Shown: positions 15,862 through 24,125 of the stretch, piece by piece | Position numbering within the stretch: the stretch's first letter is position 1 | Layout: each line of letters begins with the position of its first letter | DNA from: an uncultured Altererythrobacter sp. | GTDB taxonomy: Bacteria; Pseudomonadota; Alphaproteobacteria; Sphingomonadales; Sphingomonadaceae | NCBI GenBank assembly: GCA_913055875.1 | Contig: CAJXJY010000005.1 | Span: 204,989 to 268,988, forward strand | Length of the DNA stretch: 64,000 bases | Reading direction: 5' to 3' | Translations under genes and position numbers: made by a program | Notes under the pieces: model-generated | The model's database searches: none | The model's input: the letters and a program-made list of their open reading frames with translations, nothing else | What the model was told of the DNA's origin: nothing

Positions 15862-17439
15862 CTATCCATCCAGCCCGCAGCGGCGGATGAGATCGTTTTC
15901 GAACATGGCCCGCACAGCGGGATCGGGGATCAGCTGTGCTCTCGCCGCCTTCCAGGCGTCGACATTGGCATCGCCATAGGCCGCCCGCACGCTGGCTGCG
16001 TTGTAACCGTTGGTCTTCCCCCAGTGCTGGGTAAAGGCGATCCCCTTCTGCGCCATCTTGGCCGGGATCGCGTCGAAGAAAGCCCTGGTCTTGTCGTTTT
16101 CGACGCCGTCTATGCTGACGACGAAAGTGCTGTCCCATTTGTTGAAGCCGAGCAAGGCCTGCGTTTTCGCCACATAGCGACAGCCGAAAACCACGGGAAC
16201 ATTCCGCACTTCGTCGCTCAGTTCGAGCAACGCGTCGATGGCGGCTTCGGCATCGGGCAAGTCGACCGCGACCGTGCCGCTCGCGACCTTTGTCCGGACC
16301 GACTTGAAGCTGAACAACTCGCCCCACGAGCCGACCTGTCGGCCGACCTTGAAGAAATCGTTCGCTACGAGCTTGGACACCAGCGGGACGAGAAAACCGA
16401 AAACGTCGAGGAACCTGCCGACGACGCTGATCACGTCGTAGCCGGGCCCTCCTTTCGGATCGTCGGGGTCGAGCAGGTCGCGCGCAGCGGGATCCCATGT
16501 CCGCTCGTATATCTGGGTGATCAGGACTTCGTGCGGAGCGGGAGAATTCGGATCGATGATCGGCTGAAAGAAGTATGGCTTGCCGCTCCTGCCCGGCGGG
16601 TCGAGGCGCGGGGCCGAGGTAAAATCGAGCGAGGTGACGCGCTTGCGCATATCGGCGTCGTAGACCAGCGTCTGCGTCGCCGAATCCTGCTTGTAGTTGA
16701 ACGCTTCGAGCATAAGACGATCACGCGCCTCGAACACGATGTTGGCGATCACACCGAAGGCGCCGATCCCCATGACCGCGGCGTTGAACAATGTGTCGTC
16801 GCGGATGAGCGTTGCGCCATAGCCGCCGATCGTCGCCGGCAGGAGGACCGGATAGCTCGCGCGCTCCAGCCAAACCTGATCGTCCGGATCGGGGCCGGTG
16901 ATCAGGTGGAGACTGACGACCTGATCGTGCATCGCGCCCATGCCGAGCACCGAGCCGTGCGTCCCGGTCGACGTCGCACCGGCGATTGTCTGGCCGTTGG
17001 CAGCCCCGGTGGTGCGCACGGAAAGCTTTCGCGAATCCGCTTCCAGCCACGGATTGAGGTCGGAAACCTGCGTGCCTCCCTGAGTCATGCACAGGACGTG
17101 ACCGCTTCCCCGGGTTCCCGGATAGTCGGGATCGATCTGTCGATGGTTGATACGCTTGACCGCGCTCAACCTGAACAGGTCGATCATCGCGCCGCTGGTG
17201 TAGGGCGCATCGGAAAGCGACCAGGTTCGTCCCACCGCCCGGCATTCCATATTCGCGTCCAGTGCGTCGCGGATCGCCCGCTGTATTTGCGCGGTATGGG
17301 TCTTGATATCGTCGGACGAGTAGCCAAGCCTGCCACCGGGCGGCGTTATGACATCGACCCATCGGATCGGTAGCGGCCCGATAGTCTGGTGCCAGTTCGT
17401 CCATTGTTCGTTGATCCGCGTTCTGATCGCCCTGTTCAT
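15862..17439 (-). CDS. FAD-binding oxidoreductase (VAO/PCMH type, aldonolactone oxidase-like)
   Basis: 525 residues. The FAD-binding PCMH domain is shown by 'TTGAANGQTIAGATSTGTHGS' around residue 165. The C-terminal half resembles sugar-lactone oxidases (ALO/GulLO), with 'RYVAKTQALLGFNKWDSTFV' and 'TQHWGKTNGYNAASVRAAYG' near the end. In typical covalent family members the first FAD motif reads G-x-G-H-S; here it is 'AVGRTWSLSD' with no histidine, so FAD is probably bound non-covalently. No signal peptide is seen. The start is the ATG ending at 17439; the frame continues open upstream but that part has unlike composition. It follows a lipoprotein gene with a 4-base gap, so they are one operon. 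Substrate unknown. Confidence 0.88.
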   Translation of the reverse strand: MNRAIRTRINEQWTNWHQTIGPLPIRWVDVITPPGGRLGYSSDDIKTHTAQIQRAIRDALDANMECRAVGRTWSLSDAPYTSGAMIDLFRLSAVKRINHRQIDPDYPGTRGSGHVLCMTQGGTQVSDLNPWLEADSRKLSVRTTGAANGQTIAGATSTGTHGSVLGMGAMHDQVVSLHLITGPDPDDQVWLERASYPVLLPATIGGYGATLIRDDTLFNAAVMGIGAFGVIANIVFEARDRLMLEAFNYKQDSATQTLVYDADMRKRVTSLDFTSAPRLDPPGRSGKPYFFQPIIDPNSPAPHEVLITQIYERTWDPAARDLLDPDDPKGGPGYDVISVVGRFLDVFGFLVPLVSKLVANDFFKVGRQVGSWGELFSFKSVRTKVASGTVAVDLPDAEAAIDALLELSDEVRNVPVVFGCRYVAKTQALLGFNKWDSTFVVSIDGVENDKTRAFFDAIPAKMAQKGIAFTQHWGKTNGYNAASVRAAYGDANVDAWKAARAQLIPDPAVRAMFENDLIRRCGLDG

Positions 17440-17443
17440 CGGC

Positions 17444-18025
17444 TCAGGCTTTCCGCGCGAGCTTGCCGCCGGGAGCGAAGGGAGGCGCTGTTGCCGCCCC
17501 CAGGATCTCGCAGGCGAACACGATCTTGCCTGGCTCGTTGCCGGAATCCCGCTGCTCCTCGCAATCGTAGTTCGAGGGCTCGCCGGGTTCCGGACTGGTC
17601 TTGGTGCATTGGAGTACGCGGGGCTGGTCCCCGCCCAGTTCGACAAAATCGCAGGCGAGATCGGACACTTGTCTTGAACCGACACACGAGTACTCGATCG
17701 TCGCCTGGTTCACCGTTCCGAGGGTGAGAACATTCAGCAAGCCTTGTCCGAAATCGCGCCTTACTTCGACGCGGGTGAAGCCGCCTTCGGAGTCGGTTCG
17801 GCCGTCGCCATCGGTATCGATGCCGCAAGCGTGGCGGTCGTACCCATTCGCCCCGTCGGAATTGTAGACCTGGGCGCCCAGGATCGATGTCTGCCCATGT
17901 GTACAGGACCCCGCTGAACAGTCTGCACCCGCTCCTTCGAGCCCGATCAGATGGCTCGAACAACTGCCTAGCAACAGGCTAATTCCAGCCAACTTTACAA
18001 GTATCGTGGCGTTATAGATCCGCAT
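17444..18025 (-). CDS. Cysteine-rich lipoprotein upstream of the FAD oxidoreductase
   Basis: 193 residues. The start is at the ATG ending at 18025 so that a lipoprotein signal (lipobox LLGSC, Cys at 22) is at the N terminus. Eight or more further cysteines suggest disulfides in the periplasm or outside. 'DTDGDGRTDSEGG' is a DxDxDG-type calcium-binding loop like those in EF-hand or thrombospondin type 3 repeats. No family recognised. It is first in a two-gene operon with the FAD oxidoreductase 4 bases downstream. Upstream DNA (18026-18130) is clearly AT-rich and probably carries the promoter. Confidence 0.8.
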   Translation of the reverse strand: MRIYNATILVKLAGISLLLGSCSSHLIGLEGAGADCSAGSCTHGQTSILGAQVYNSDGANGYDRHACGIDTDGDGRTDSEGGFTRVEVRRDFGQGLLNVLTLGTVNQATIEYSCVGSRQVSDLACDFVELGGDQPRVLQCTKTSPEPGEPSNYDCEEQRDSGNEPGKIVFACEILGAATAPPFAPGGKLARKA

Positions 18026-18197
18026 GTTCGGCTCCACGGCAAGATTTCCGGGCGCGACCATGAATATTTTACTCAAAGTTACATTAGATTTGAGGATTTG
18101 ACAAATTGGACTGGAAACTCGTCCGGACGGGGTGGCAATCCCCCGTGGCGAACTCTATTCGCCAGCCGATCCGATTCTCCAACACACAGGAAAATTT

Positions 18198-18434
18198 ATG
18201 GCCGAAGCCACCGACGACCGCCTGCGCCTGCTGATCGAGCGCATCGAACGCCTCGAGGAGGAGAAGAAGGGCATCGCCGACGATATCCGCGATGTCTATG
18301 CCGAGGCCAAGGCGGTCGGCTACGATACCAAGATCATGCGCCAGATCGTGCGCCTGAGGAAGATGAAGCCCGACGACCGCAGCGAACAGGAAACGCTGCT
18401 CGATACCTACAAGGCGGCGCTCGGCATGGGCTGA
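18198..18434 (+). CDS. gapR: GapR family (DUF2312) DNA-binding protein
   Basis: 78 residues. GapR of Caulobacter is an essential nucleoid protein that clamps overtwisted DNA ahead of replication forks and RNA polymerase. The family pattern is clear: a long coiled-coil helix '[21 protein letters not shown]', then '[23 protein letters not shown]'. ATG at 18198 follows an AGGA ribosome site and gives the usual family length; an earlier in-frame ATG at 18132 has no such support. Confidence 0.93.
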   Translation: MAEATDDRLRLLIERIERLEEEKKGIADDIRDVYAEAKAVGYDTKIMRQIVRLRKMKPDDRSEQETLLDTYKAALGMG

Positions 18435-18505
18435 AGCCCGCTTGCGGTCGGCGCGCGGAACGCGTTGCGAAACAGGCGGTTGGAATCGGTGAAAGGAATT
18501 CACCG

Positions 18506-19381
18506 ATGAGCGATACCGAAACAGTCGAGAAGGCCTTCGTCGAGGAAACCGGCGAAGAGCCGAAAATGCCCGGTCACGAAACCGCGCTCGACCGCAAGCC
18601 GAAGTGGGAGCCGCGCTATCCCGGCTCGGAACGGCTGAAGGGCAAGGTCGCTCTGGTCACCGGCGGCGACAGCGGGATCGGCCGCGCCACCGCGGTGCTG
18701 TTCGCGCGCGAGGGCGCGAAGGTCGCGATCGCCTATCTCGAGGAGCACGACGACGCCGGCATCACCCGCGAGGCGTGCGAGGCGGAGGGCGCCGAAGTGC
18801 TGCTCTCGGCGGGCGACCTCGGCGATCCGAAGCATTGCGAGGGACTGGTCGAGGCGGTGATCGAGCGCTGGGGCCGGCTCGACGTGCTGGTCAACAATGC
18901 CGGGGAACAGCATCCCGACGACGACATCACCGATATCACCGCCGAGCAGCTGCAGCGCACCTTCCAGACCAACATCTTTGCGATGTTCTACCTCGTCCAG
19001 GCTGCGCGCCCGCACCTGAAGGAAGGCGCGGCGATCGTCAATTGCACCAGCGTGACGATGTACCAGGGCTCGTCGGGCCTGCTCGACTACTCCGCCACCA
19101 AGGGTGCCATCACCGCCTTCACCCGTTCGCTGAGCGAGAACCTCGTCGGCGAGGGCATCCGCGTCAATGCGGTCGCGCCGGGGCCGATCTGGACCCCGCT
19201 CAATCCGTGCGGCGGCGCGCCGCCCGAAAAGGTCGCGCATTTCGGCGAGGGCACGCCGATGGGCCGCCCGGGCGAACCGAACGAGGTCGCGCCCGCCTTC
19301 CTGTTCCTCGCCTGCGAGGATTCGTCCTACATGTCGGGGCAGGTGCTGCATCCCAATGGCGGGACGATCGTCAACGGGTAG
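18506..19381 (+). CDS. Short-chain dehydrogenase/reductase, YhdF/GsiB-neighbour type
   Basis: 291 residues. NAD(P)-binding 'VTGGDSGIGRATAV' at about residues 48-61, 'NNAGEQHP' after the fourth strand, and the catalytic pair Tyr and Lys in 'YSATKGA'. The extended N terminus ending in 'PKWEPRYPGSERLKGKVALV' is typical of the SDR subgroup often annotated as general-stress or glucose-dehydrogenase-like oxidoreductases. A good AAAGGA ribosome site lies at 18492-18497. Physiological substrate unknown. Confidence 0.93.
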   Translation: MSDTETVEKAFVEETGEEPKMPGHETALDRKPKWEPRYPGSERLKGKVALVTGGDSGIGRATAVLFAREGAKVAIAYLEEHDDAGITREACEAEGAEVLLSAGDLGDPKHCEGLVEAVIERWGRLDVLVNNAGEQHPDDDITDITAEQLQRTFQTNIFAMFYLVQAARPHLKEGAAIVNCTSVTMYQGSSGLLDYSATKGAITAFTRSLSENLVGEGIRVNAVAPGPIWTPLNPCGGAPPEKVAHFGEGTPMGRPGEPNEVAPAFLFLACEDSSYMSGQVLHPNGGTIVNG

Positions 19382-19391
19382 CGACCTGCAA

Positions 19392-20126
19392 TCAGCCGCC
19401 CAGCGCAACCGCCAGCGAAACCAGCGCCACGATGATCCCGTTATGCGCCACGTGCAGCAGGATGCTGGCCCACAGCCCGTATAGTACGCGCACGTAACCG
19501 AGGATCGATCCGAGCACGAATTGCGGGATTACCAGCGGCAGCAGGACCGCCAGCGCGCCTTCTTCGAAATTGTAGAGGTGCAGCAGCGCGAAGCCGACGG
19601 TGCTGGCCCAGTAGAACAGCGGAAATGCGCGCGCGAACCATGACATCGCCGCGCGCTTGCGCAGCACGAACAGCGCGGCGAGGGCGGCCAGCAGGGCAGC
19701 GAGGGATGCCAGCGCGACTGCCAGCGAGGGTTCGGCCTGTCCGGCCGTCAGCATCACGGGCGTCGCCAGCAGCAGGACGGCCAGGACATGGCCCGGGCGT
19801 CCCGACAGCCACGAGCGCAAGGCGATTTCCTCGAACAGCGGCGCTCCGACCACGATCATGAACACGATCAGCGGCGTCCATTCGAGCTTCGCCAGCGCCG
19901 TCTCGGGCAGGTCGACGCCGATCGCCACGACCGTGCCGGCGAGCACGATCAGGCCGAGCATCGCGAGCTGGTCGAGGGCGAGCATGCGCAGCACCGCCAC
20001 GAAGTTCGCCGCGCCGAATCCACCGGCGGTGGCGGGAAGTTCCGGTCGGCGAACGAAGGCGAAGAAGCGCCTCCATTCGGCGCGCGCCGAATTGGCTGCC
20101 GCAAGGCTTGTCGACCGGTCCGTCAT
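19392..20126 (-). CDS. CPBP family intramembrane metalloprotease
   Basis: 244 residues, polytopic. The CPBP (Rce1-like, ABI) motifs are present: the Glu pair in '[14 protein letters not shown]', then 'FALLHLYN', then 'LLHVAHNGI', which supply the metal-binding Glu and His residues. In prokaryotes, members cleave or modify peptides within the membrane, and some confer bacteriocin self-immunity. The start is the ATG ending at 20126. It converges with the SDR gene and diverges from yebC. Confidence 0.9.
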   Translation of the reverse strand: MTDRSTSLAAANSARAEWRRFFAFVRRPELPATAGGFGAANFVAVLRMLALDQLAMLGLIVLAGTVVAIGVDLPETALAKLEWTPLIVFMIVVGAPLFEEIALRSWLSGRPGHVLAVLLLATPVMLTAGQAEPSLAVALASLAALLAALAALFVLRKRAAMSWFARAFPLFYWASTVGFALLHLYNFEEGALAVLLPLVIPQFVLGSILGYVRVLYGLWASILLHVAHNGIIVALVSLAVALGG

Positions 20127-20188
20127 GCGTCTATTGCGCCCCCCGTAAATCCCAGCGCATTCCAACCACGATCGGCAAAAGCGACACC

Positions 20189-20935
20189 ATGGCAGGCCAT
20201 TCCAAATTCAAGAACATCATGCACCGCAAGGGTGCGCAGGACAAGAAGCGGTCCAACCTGTTTTCCAAGCTCAGCCGCGAGATCACCGTCGCGGCCAAGA
20301 TGGGCGCCGACGATCCCGACATGAACCCGCGCCTGCGGCTGGCGGTCAACAACGCCAAGGCGCAGTCGATGCCGAAGGACAATATCCAGCGCGCGATCGA
20401 CAAGGCGAGTGGCGGTGACGAGGAGAATTACGAGGAGGTCCGCTACGAGGGCTACGGCCCGGGCGGCAGCGCGATCATCGTCGAAGCGCTGACCGACAAC
20501 CGCAACCGCACCGCCACCGCGGTGCGCACCGCGTTCAGCAAGAACGGCGGCAATCTCGGCACCGAGGGCTCGGTGGTACACGGCTTCGAGCGGCTCGGCT
20601 TCATCCTCTATCCCGCCGATGCGGGGAGCGAGGACAAGGTGCTCGAAGCGGCGCTCGAAGCGGGGGCGGAGGACATCGCCAGCAGCGAGGACGGGCATGA
20701 GATCTGGACCGCGGCGGACGATCTCCACCAGGTCGCGGCCGACCTCGAGAAGGCGCTGGGCGAGGCGGAGACGGTCAAGCTGGCATGGAAGCCCAACCTC
20801 ACCGTCGACCTGGCCGAAAAGGATGCGGGCGTGCTGCTCAAGCTGATCGACGCGCTCGACGACGACGACGACGTCCAGACCGTATGGGGCAATTACGACA
20901 TCTCCGACGAGGTGATGGACAGGATCGAAGGCTAG
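20189..20935 (+). CDS. yebC: YebC/PmpR family translation/transcription factor
   Basis: 248 residues, full length. The N terminus '[20 protein letters not shown]' and the later '[21 protein letters not shown]' are diagnostic of YebC (TACO1/PmpR). Family members have been described as transcription regulators and more recently as ribosome-associated factors that relieve stalling at proline stretches. As in many proteobacteria it directly precedes ruvC, here with a palindromic repeat between. Confidence 0.96.
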   Translation: MAGHSKFKNIMHRKGAQDKKRSNLFSKLSREITVAAKMGADDPDMNPRLRLAVNNAKAQSMPKDNIQRAIDKASGGDEENYEEVRYEGYGPGGSAIIVEALTDNRNRTATAVRTAFSKNGGNLGTEGSVVHGFERLGFILYPADAGSEDKVLEAALEAGAEDIASSEDGHEIWTAADDLHQVAADLEKALGEAETVKLAWKPNLTVDLAEKDAGVLLKLIDALDDDDDVQTVWGNYDISDEVMDRIEG

Positions 20936-20947
20936 GATGCGCTTACC

Positions 20948-21014
20948 CCGTTCGTGTCGAGCGAAGTCGAGACACCTGCGCGCAAGGGTTCTCGACTTCG
21001 CTCGAACCGAACGG
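20948..21014. repeat. REP-like palindrome between yebC and ruvC
   Basis: Inverted repeat with 24-base arms (20948-20971 and 20991-21014), two mismatches, and a 19-base loop. The core is TCGAGCGAAGTCGAG. This style of element is scattered in intergenic regions of sphingomonads and other proteobacteria (general knowledge, not checked here). It lies 12 bases upstream of the ruvC start and is likely to fold in the transcript. Confidence 0.85.
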
Positions 21015-21025
21015 ATTTCGTCCTC

Positions 21026-21499
21026 TTGACCATCATCCTCGGCCTCGATCCCTCGCTCAGCTGCACCGGCTGGGGCGTGATCCGCGCCGAAGGATCGCGC
21101 ATTGCGCATGTCGCGAACGGGCAGGTGCCGACCGATGTCAAGGCGCCGATGGCGGAGCGGTTGGCCGTGCTCCAGGCGGCGATGGCCGAAGTGATTGCGC
21201 GCCACCGTCCCGATCGCGCCGCGGCGGAGGAGGTATTCGCCAACAAGAACCCGCAATCGACGCTCAAGCTGGCGCAGGCGCGCGGTGCGGTGCTGGCGGC
21301 GTGCGGCGCGGCCGGGCTCGATGTGCGCGAGCACGCCGCGCGGCTGGTCAAGAAGGCGGTCGTCGGCACGGGTGGGGCTGACAAGCGCCAGGTCCAGGCG
21401 ATGCTGAAAGTGCTGCTGCCGGGCGCCGAGATCGCCGGGCCCGATGCGGCCGATGCACTGGCGGTCGCGATCGCCGATGCGCACCTCTCGCCGCGCTGA
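21026..21499 (+). CDS. ruvC: Crossover junction endodeoxyribonuclease RuvC
   Basis: 157 residues. Resolves Holliday junctions with RuvAB. The catalytic acidic residues are visible in '[13 protein letters not shown]' (first Asp), '[13 protein letters not shown]' (Glu) and '[16 protein letters not shown]' (C-terminal Asp). TTG at 21026 gives the normal N terminus ([10 protein letters not shown]). The frame stays open upstream through the palindrome to an ATG at 20954, which would add 24 residues encoded by the repeat; I consider that unlikely. ruvA and ruvB are not adjacent. Confidence 0.93.
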   Translation: MTIILGLDPSLSCTGWGVIRAEGSRIAHVANGQVPTDVKAPMAERLAVLQAAMAEVIARHRPDRAAAEEVFANKNPQSTLKLAQARGAVLAACGAAGLDVREHAARLVKKAVVGTGGADKRQVQAMLKVLLPGAEIAGPDAADALAVAIADAHLSPR

Positions 21500-21506
21500 C
21501 CGGTGT

Positions 21507-21525
21507 GTTTCGGCGAAGCCGAAAC
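21507..21525 (+). terminator. Short hairpin after ruvC
   Basis: GTTTCGGC / GCCGAAAC stem of 8 bp with a GAA loop, 8 bases after the ruvC stop. No T tract follows, so it is a weak or factor-assisted terminator at best. Confidence 0.45.
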
Positions 21526-21572
21526 GGATGCGGCACCAACCCGCGCCCCCACCCGAGTCATTTGCTGCGTGC

Positions 21573-21594
21573 GGGCCAGACCTCCGTCTGGCCC
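21573..21594. repeat. Perfect 9-bp hairpin in the ruvC downstream region
   Basis: GGGCCAGAC (21573-21581), loop CTCC, GTCTGGCCC (21586-21594). It may act with the neighbouring larger inverted repeat as a bidirectional terminator between convergent genes. Confidence 0.6.
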
Positions 21595-21596
21595 TT

Positions 21597-21681
21597 GGCT
21601 GTTCCATCCCACGCCCCCACCCGGCCACCCCGACGATAGTAGCCTATGGGTGGCCGGGTGAGGGCGTGGGATGGAACAGCC
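21597..21681. repeat. Large inverted repeat, 34-base arms
   Basis: Arms at 21597-21630 and 21648-21681 are complementary over 34 bases with one mismatch; the 17-base loop is 21631-21647. It lies between convergent ruvC and a membrane-protein gene (21500-21795 holds no ORF). It could be a repeat element, the footprint of a miniature transposable element, or a strong bidirectional terminator. There is no T tract. Confidence 0.85.
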
Positions 21682-21795
21682 CCGGCGGTCCGACGACTGC
21701 CACCAAGCGACAGGTCTCGTCACCGCCGGAAAATGAAATTCCGCGCGGGCGCGCGGGCCGGTGCCTATTCGGCAACGCCAGAACGACTCCAGCGG

Positions 21796-22215
21796 CTATT
21801 CGAAAGCGGCGGTGTCTTCCGCCTCGGGAGCATTGCGCTTGCGCAGCGCCAACGCGCCGCGAATGCCGCGCACGATGACGACCATCAGCACGCTCCAGAC
21901 CAGCAGCCAGACCACGTTGAATTCGATAACGATATTGGCGATCATCGTCGCGGCCAGCAGGCCGGCGGTGGCGATCGCCCAATAGGCGCCCTTGCCCCGC
22001 AGCATGCGCAATCCGGCGGTGAAGCAGACGGCCGCCCACACCACGACCAGCCCGACGCCGATCCGTCCTTCGAGCGTCGCAAGGTCGAACAGGTCGGACG
22101 AGACATAGGCGCCGAACACGGTCAGACCGCCGAGCACGAAGCAGCCGAGCGCGCCCTGCTGCGCTGCGTTTTCCGCACCCATGCGAGTGGAGAGGTCGGC
22201 GTTCCGGATTGCCAT
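21796..22215 (-). CDS. Four-helix inner-membrane protein of unknown function
   Basis: 139 residues with about four hydrophobic segments ('GALGCFVLGGLTVFGAYV', 'VGLVVVWAAVCFTAGL', 'WAIATAGLLAATMIANIVI', 'VVWLLVWSVLMVVIVRGI'). The N terminus is short and polar and the C terminus charged and probably cytoplasmic. ATG ending at 22215 has an AAGGGGAA ribosome site upstream. No family recognised. Confidence 0.82.
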   Translation of the reverse strand: MAIRNADLSTRMGAENAAQQGALGCFVLGGLTVFGAYVSSDLFDLATLEGRIGVGLVVVWAAVCFTAGLRMLRGKGAYWAIATAGLLAATMIANIVIEFNVVWLLVWSVLMVVIVRGIRGALALRKRNAPEAEDTAAFE

Positions 22216-22322
22216 GCGATTCCCCTTGCGATCCGCCCCGCTAGCTTCCACGAAGTGCGGCGCCGGTCAAGCGTATGCGGATTTCGCTAGAGCGTATGTC
22301 CGGCGAATACAACGGAGTAACA

Positions 22323-22670
22323 ATGACAATCCATCTCTACGGCATTCCCAATTGCGACACGGTGAAAAAGGCGCGCAAATGGCTCGAAGCGCGCGAGATC
22401 GAATACGCATTCCACGATTACAAGAAGGAAGGCGCCGATCCGGCGAAACTCGCAGCGTGGATCGAGGCAGAAGGTGTCGACGTGGTGCTCAACCGCCGCG
22501 GCACGACCTATCGCAAGCTGGGCGATGCCGAGAAGGCCGATATCGACGCCGCGAAAGCCGTCACATTGCTGCAAGAACACCCCAGCATGATCAAGCGGCC
22601 GGTGGCCGAGCATGCCGGCGGATTGCTGGTCGGTTTCAAGGAGGACGAATGGGACGCAGCCTTTTCCTGA
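22323..22670 (+). CDS. ArsC/Spx-family thioredoxin-fold protein (YffB-like)
   Basis: 115 residues. It begins 'LYGIPNCDTVKKARKWLE', with the single active-site Cys at residue 11, as in the YffB branch of the ArsC/Spx family. The later 'NRRGTTYRKL' and 'PSMIKRPV' are family hallmarks. YffB-type proteins are thought to be glutathione-dependent thiol reductases; arsenate reduction is not implied. The 3' end overlaps the next gene by 22 bases. Confidence 0.93.
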   Translation: MTIHLYGIPNCDTVKKARKWLEAREIEYAFHDYKKEGADPAKLAAWIEAEGVDVVLNRRGTTYRKLGDAEKADIDAAKAVTLLQEHPSMIKRPVAEHAGGLLVGFKEDEWDAAFS

Positions 22671-23710
22671 GCCTGCTCGCCGCGCTGGGCGCTCTTGGCC
22701 CGCAACCGGCGTTGGCGGACGAGCCCGACGCCATGCTGGTGATCGCGCATCGCGGTGCGAGCGGCGAGCGGCCCGAGCATACGCTCGCCGCCTACGAGCG
22801 CGCGATCGATCAGGGGGCGGATTATATCGAGCCCGACCTGGTGCCGACCAGGGACGGCGTGCTCGTCGCACGGCACGAGACCGAGATTTCGGGCACGACC
22901 GACGTCGCCGCCCACGAGGAATTCGAGAGCCGCCGCCGGTCGAAGACCGTCGACGGCACGCTGGTCAGCGGTTGGTTCGCGGAGGATTTCACGCTCGAGG
23001 AGCTGCGCACGCTGCGCGCCAAGGAACGCCTGCCGCTGTTGCGCCCCGGCAATGCGCGCTTCGACGGACTCTACCCGGTGCCGACGCTGGCCGAGATCGT
23101 CGCGCTGGTGCGCGCCAAGGAGGCCGAGACCGGGCGCCGGATCGGGCTCTATCCCGAGCTCAAGCATCCGACCTACCTGCTCCAGCACGAGGGGATCGAC
23201 ACGGTCGACCTGCTGCTGCTCGAACTGCGCAAGCTCGGGGTGACGGCGGAGGATCCGGTGTTCCTCCAGAGCTTCGATATCGCGCCGCTGAAGAGGCTAG
23301 ACAAGCGCAGCGATTTCAAACTGGTGCAGCTGGTCGCGGCGAGTGGCGGCCCCGCGGACGAGCCCGAAACCGGCTATGCGGCCATGATCTCTCCCGCCGG
23401 GTTGGCGGAAACCGCCAAATATGCCGATGCGGTGGGGGCGGATGTCCGGCTCGTGCTGAACGCGGATGGCAGCCCGACAACGCTGGTTGCCGATGCGAAG
23501 GCGGCGGGGCTGGAGGTGCACGCATGGACCTTGCGGAAGGAGAATGCGTTCCTGCCGCCGCCCTTGCGAAGCGGCGAGGGAGAAGCGTCGCGCGGCTGTC
23601 CGGAGATGCTGTGGCAAATGCTCGCGCGCGCGGGCGTTGCTGGCGTGTTCGCCGACGATCCGGCCATCGCGGTGGCGGCGCGCGCGGGACAGCCCTGCGC
23701 GATACCGTGA
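22649..23710 (+). CDS. Exported glycerophosphodiester phosphodiesterase
   Basis: 353 residues. A signal peptide (about 1-23, ending ALA) precedes a GDPD TIM-barrel with 'IAHRGASGERPEHT' (catalytic His at about 34 and the Arg/Glu motif), 'YIEPDLVPTRDGVLVARH' (metal-binding Glu/Asp and second His), and the large-GDPD-type insertion. The C-terminal part contains 'VHAWTLRKENAF'. It hydrolyses glycerophosphodiesters in the periplasm to glycerol-3-phosphate and alcohols. Resembles periplasmic GlpQ. Its start lies inside the preceding ArsC-like gene. Confidence 0.94.
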   Translation: MGRSLFLSLLAALGALGPQPALADEPDAMLVIAHRGASGERPEHTLAAYERAIDQGADYIEPDLVPTRDGVLVARHETEISGTTDVAAHEEFESRRRSKTVDGTLVSGWFAEDFTLEELRTLRAKERLPLLRPGNARFDGLYPVPTLAEIVALVRAKEAETGRRIGLYPELKHPTYLLQHEGIDTVDLLLLELRKLGVTAEDPVFLQSFDIAPLKRLDKRSDFKLVQLVAASGGPADEPETGYAAMISPAGLAETAKYADAVGADVRLVLNADGSPTTLVADAKAAGLEVHAWTLRKENAFLPPPLRSGEGEASRGCPEMLWQMLARAGVAGVFADDPAIAVAARAGQPCAIP

Positions 23711-23723
23711 GAATGCGCCGGGC

Positions 23724-24125
23724 ATGAGCGAGCCGCACCCCATTATCGTGTTCGACGGGATGTGCGTGCTGTGCTCGGCCAATGCGCGCTTCATCCTGCG
23801 TCACGACGAGGCGGGGCGGTTCCGTCTCGCGACCATGCAAAGCGAGGCAGGCAGCGCGCTGATGGCGCGGTTCGGTATCGATCCGCTCGATCCGGAGACT
23901 TTCATCCTCGTCGACGGCGACCGCGTGCGGCGCAACAGCGATGCGGCGCTTGCGATCGTGGCGGGGCTGGGCTGGCCGTTAAAGGCGCTGGCGGCGCTGC
24001 GGATCGTGCCGCGTCCGTTGCGCGACACCGTGTACCGGATCGTCGCGCGCAACCGCTACCGCTGGTTCGGCAGGCGCGAACAGTGCTTCGTCCCGACCTC
24101 CGAGCAGGCGAGCCGCATCTTGTGA
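23724..24125 (+). CDS. DCC-family thiol-disulfide oxidoreductase (DUF393)
   Basis: 133 residues. 'IVFDGMCVLCSANARF' carries the DxxCxxC motif (Cys 14 and 17) that gives the family its name, and 'YRWFGRREQCFVPT' is the usual C-terminal signature. Presumed thiol-disulfide oxidoreductase; substrate unknown. Its stop overlaps the GTG start of the next gene (GTGA at 24122). Confidence 0.93.
   Translation: MSEPHPIIVFDGMCVLCSANARFILRHDEAGRFRLATMQSEAGSALMARFGIDPLDPETFILVDGDRVRRNSDAALAIVAGLGWPLKALAALRIVPRPLRDTVYRIVARNRYRWFGRREQCFVPTSEQASRIL

Noticed and set aside
20954..21025. Upstream ATG start for ruvC
   Set aside because: The extra 24 residues are encoded by the REP-like palindrome and are not expected in RuvC.
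21507..21525. Strong intrinsic terminator for ruvC
   Set aside because: The stem is good but no T tract follows, so it is kept only as a weak candidate.
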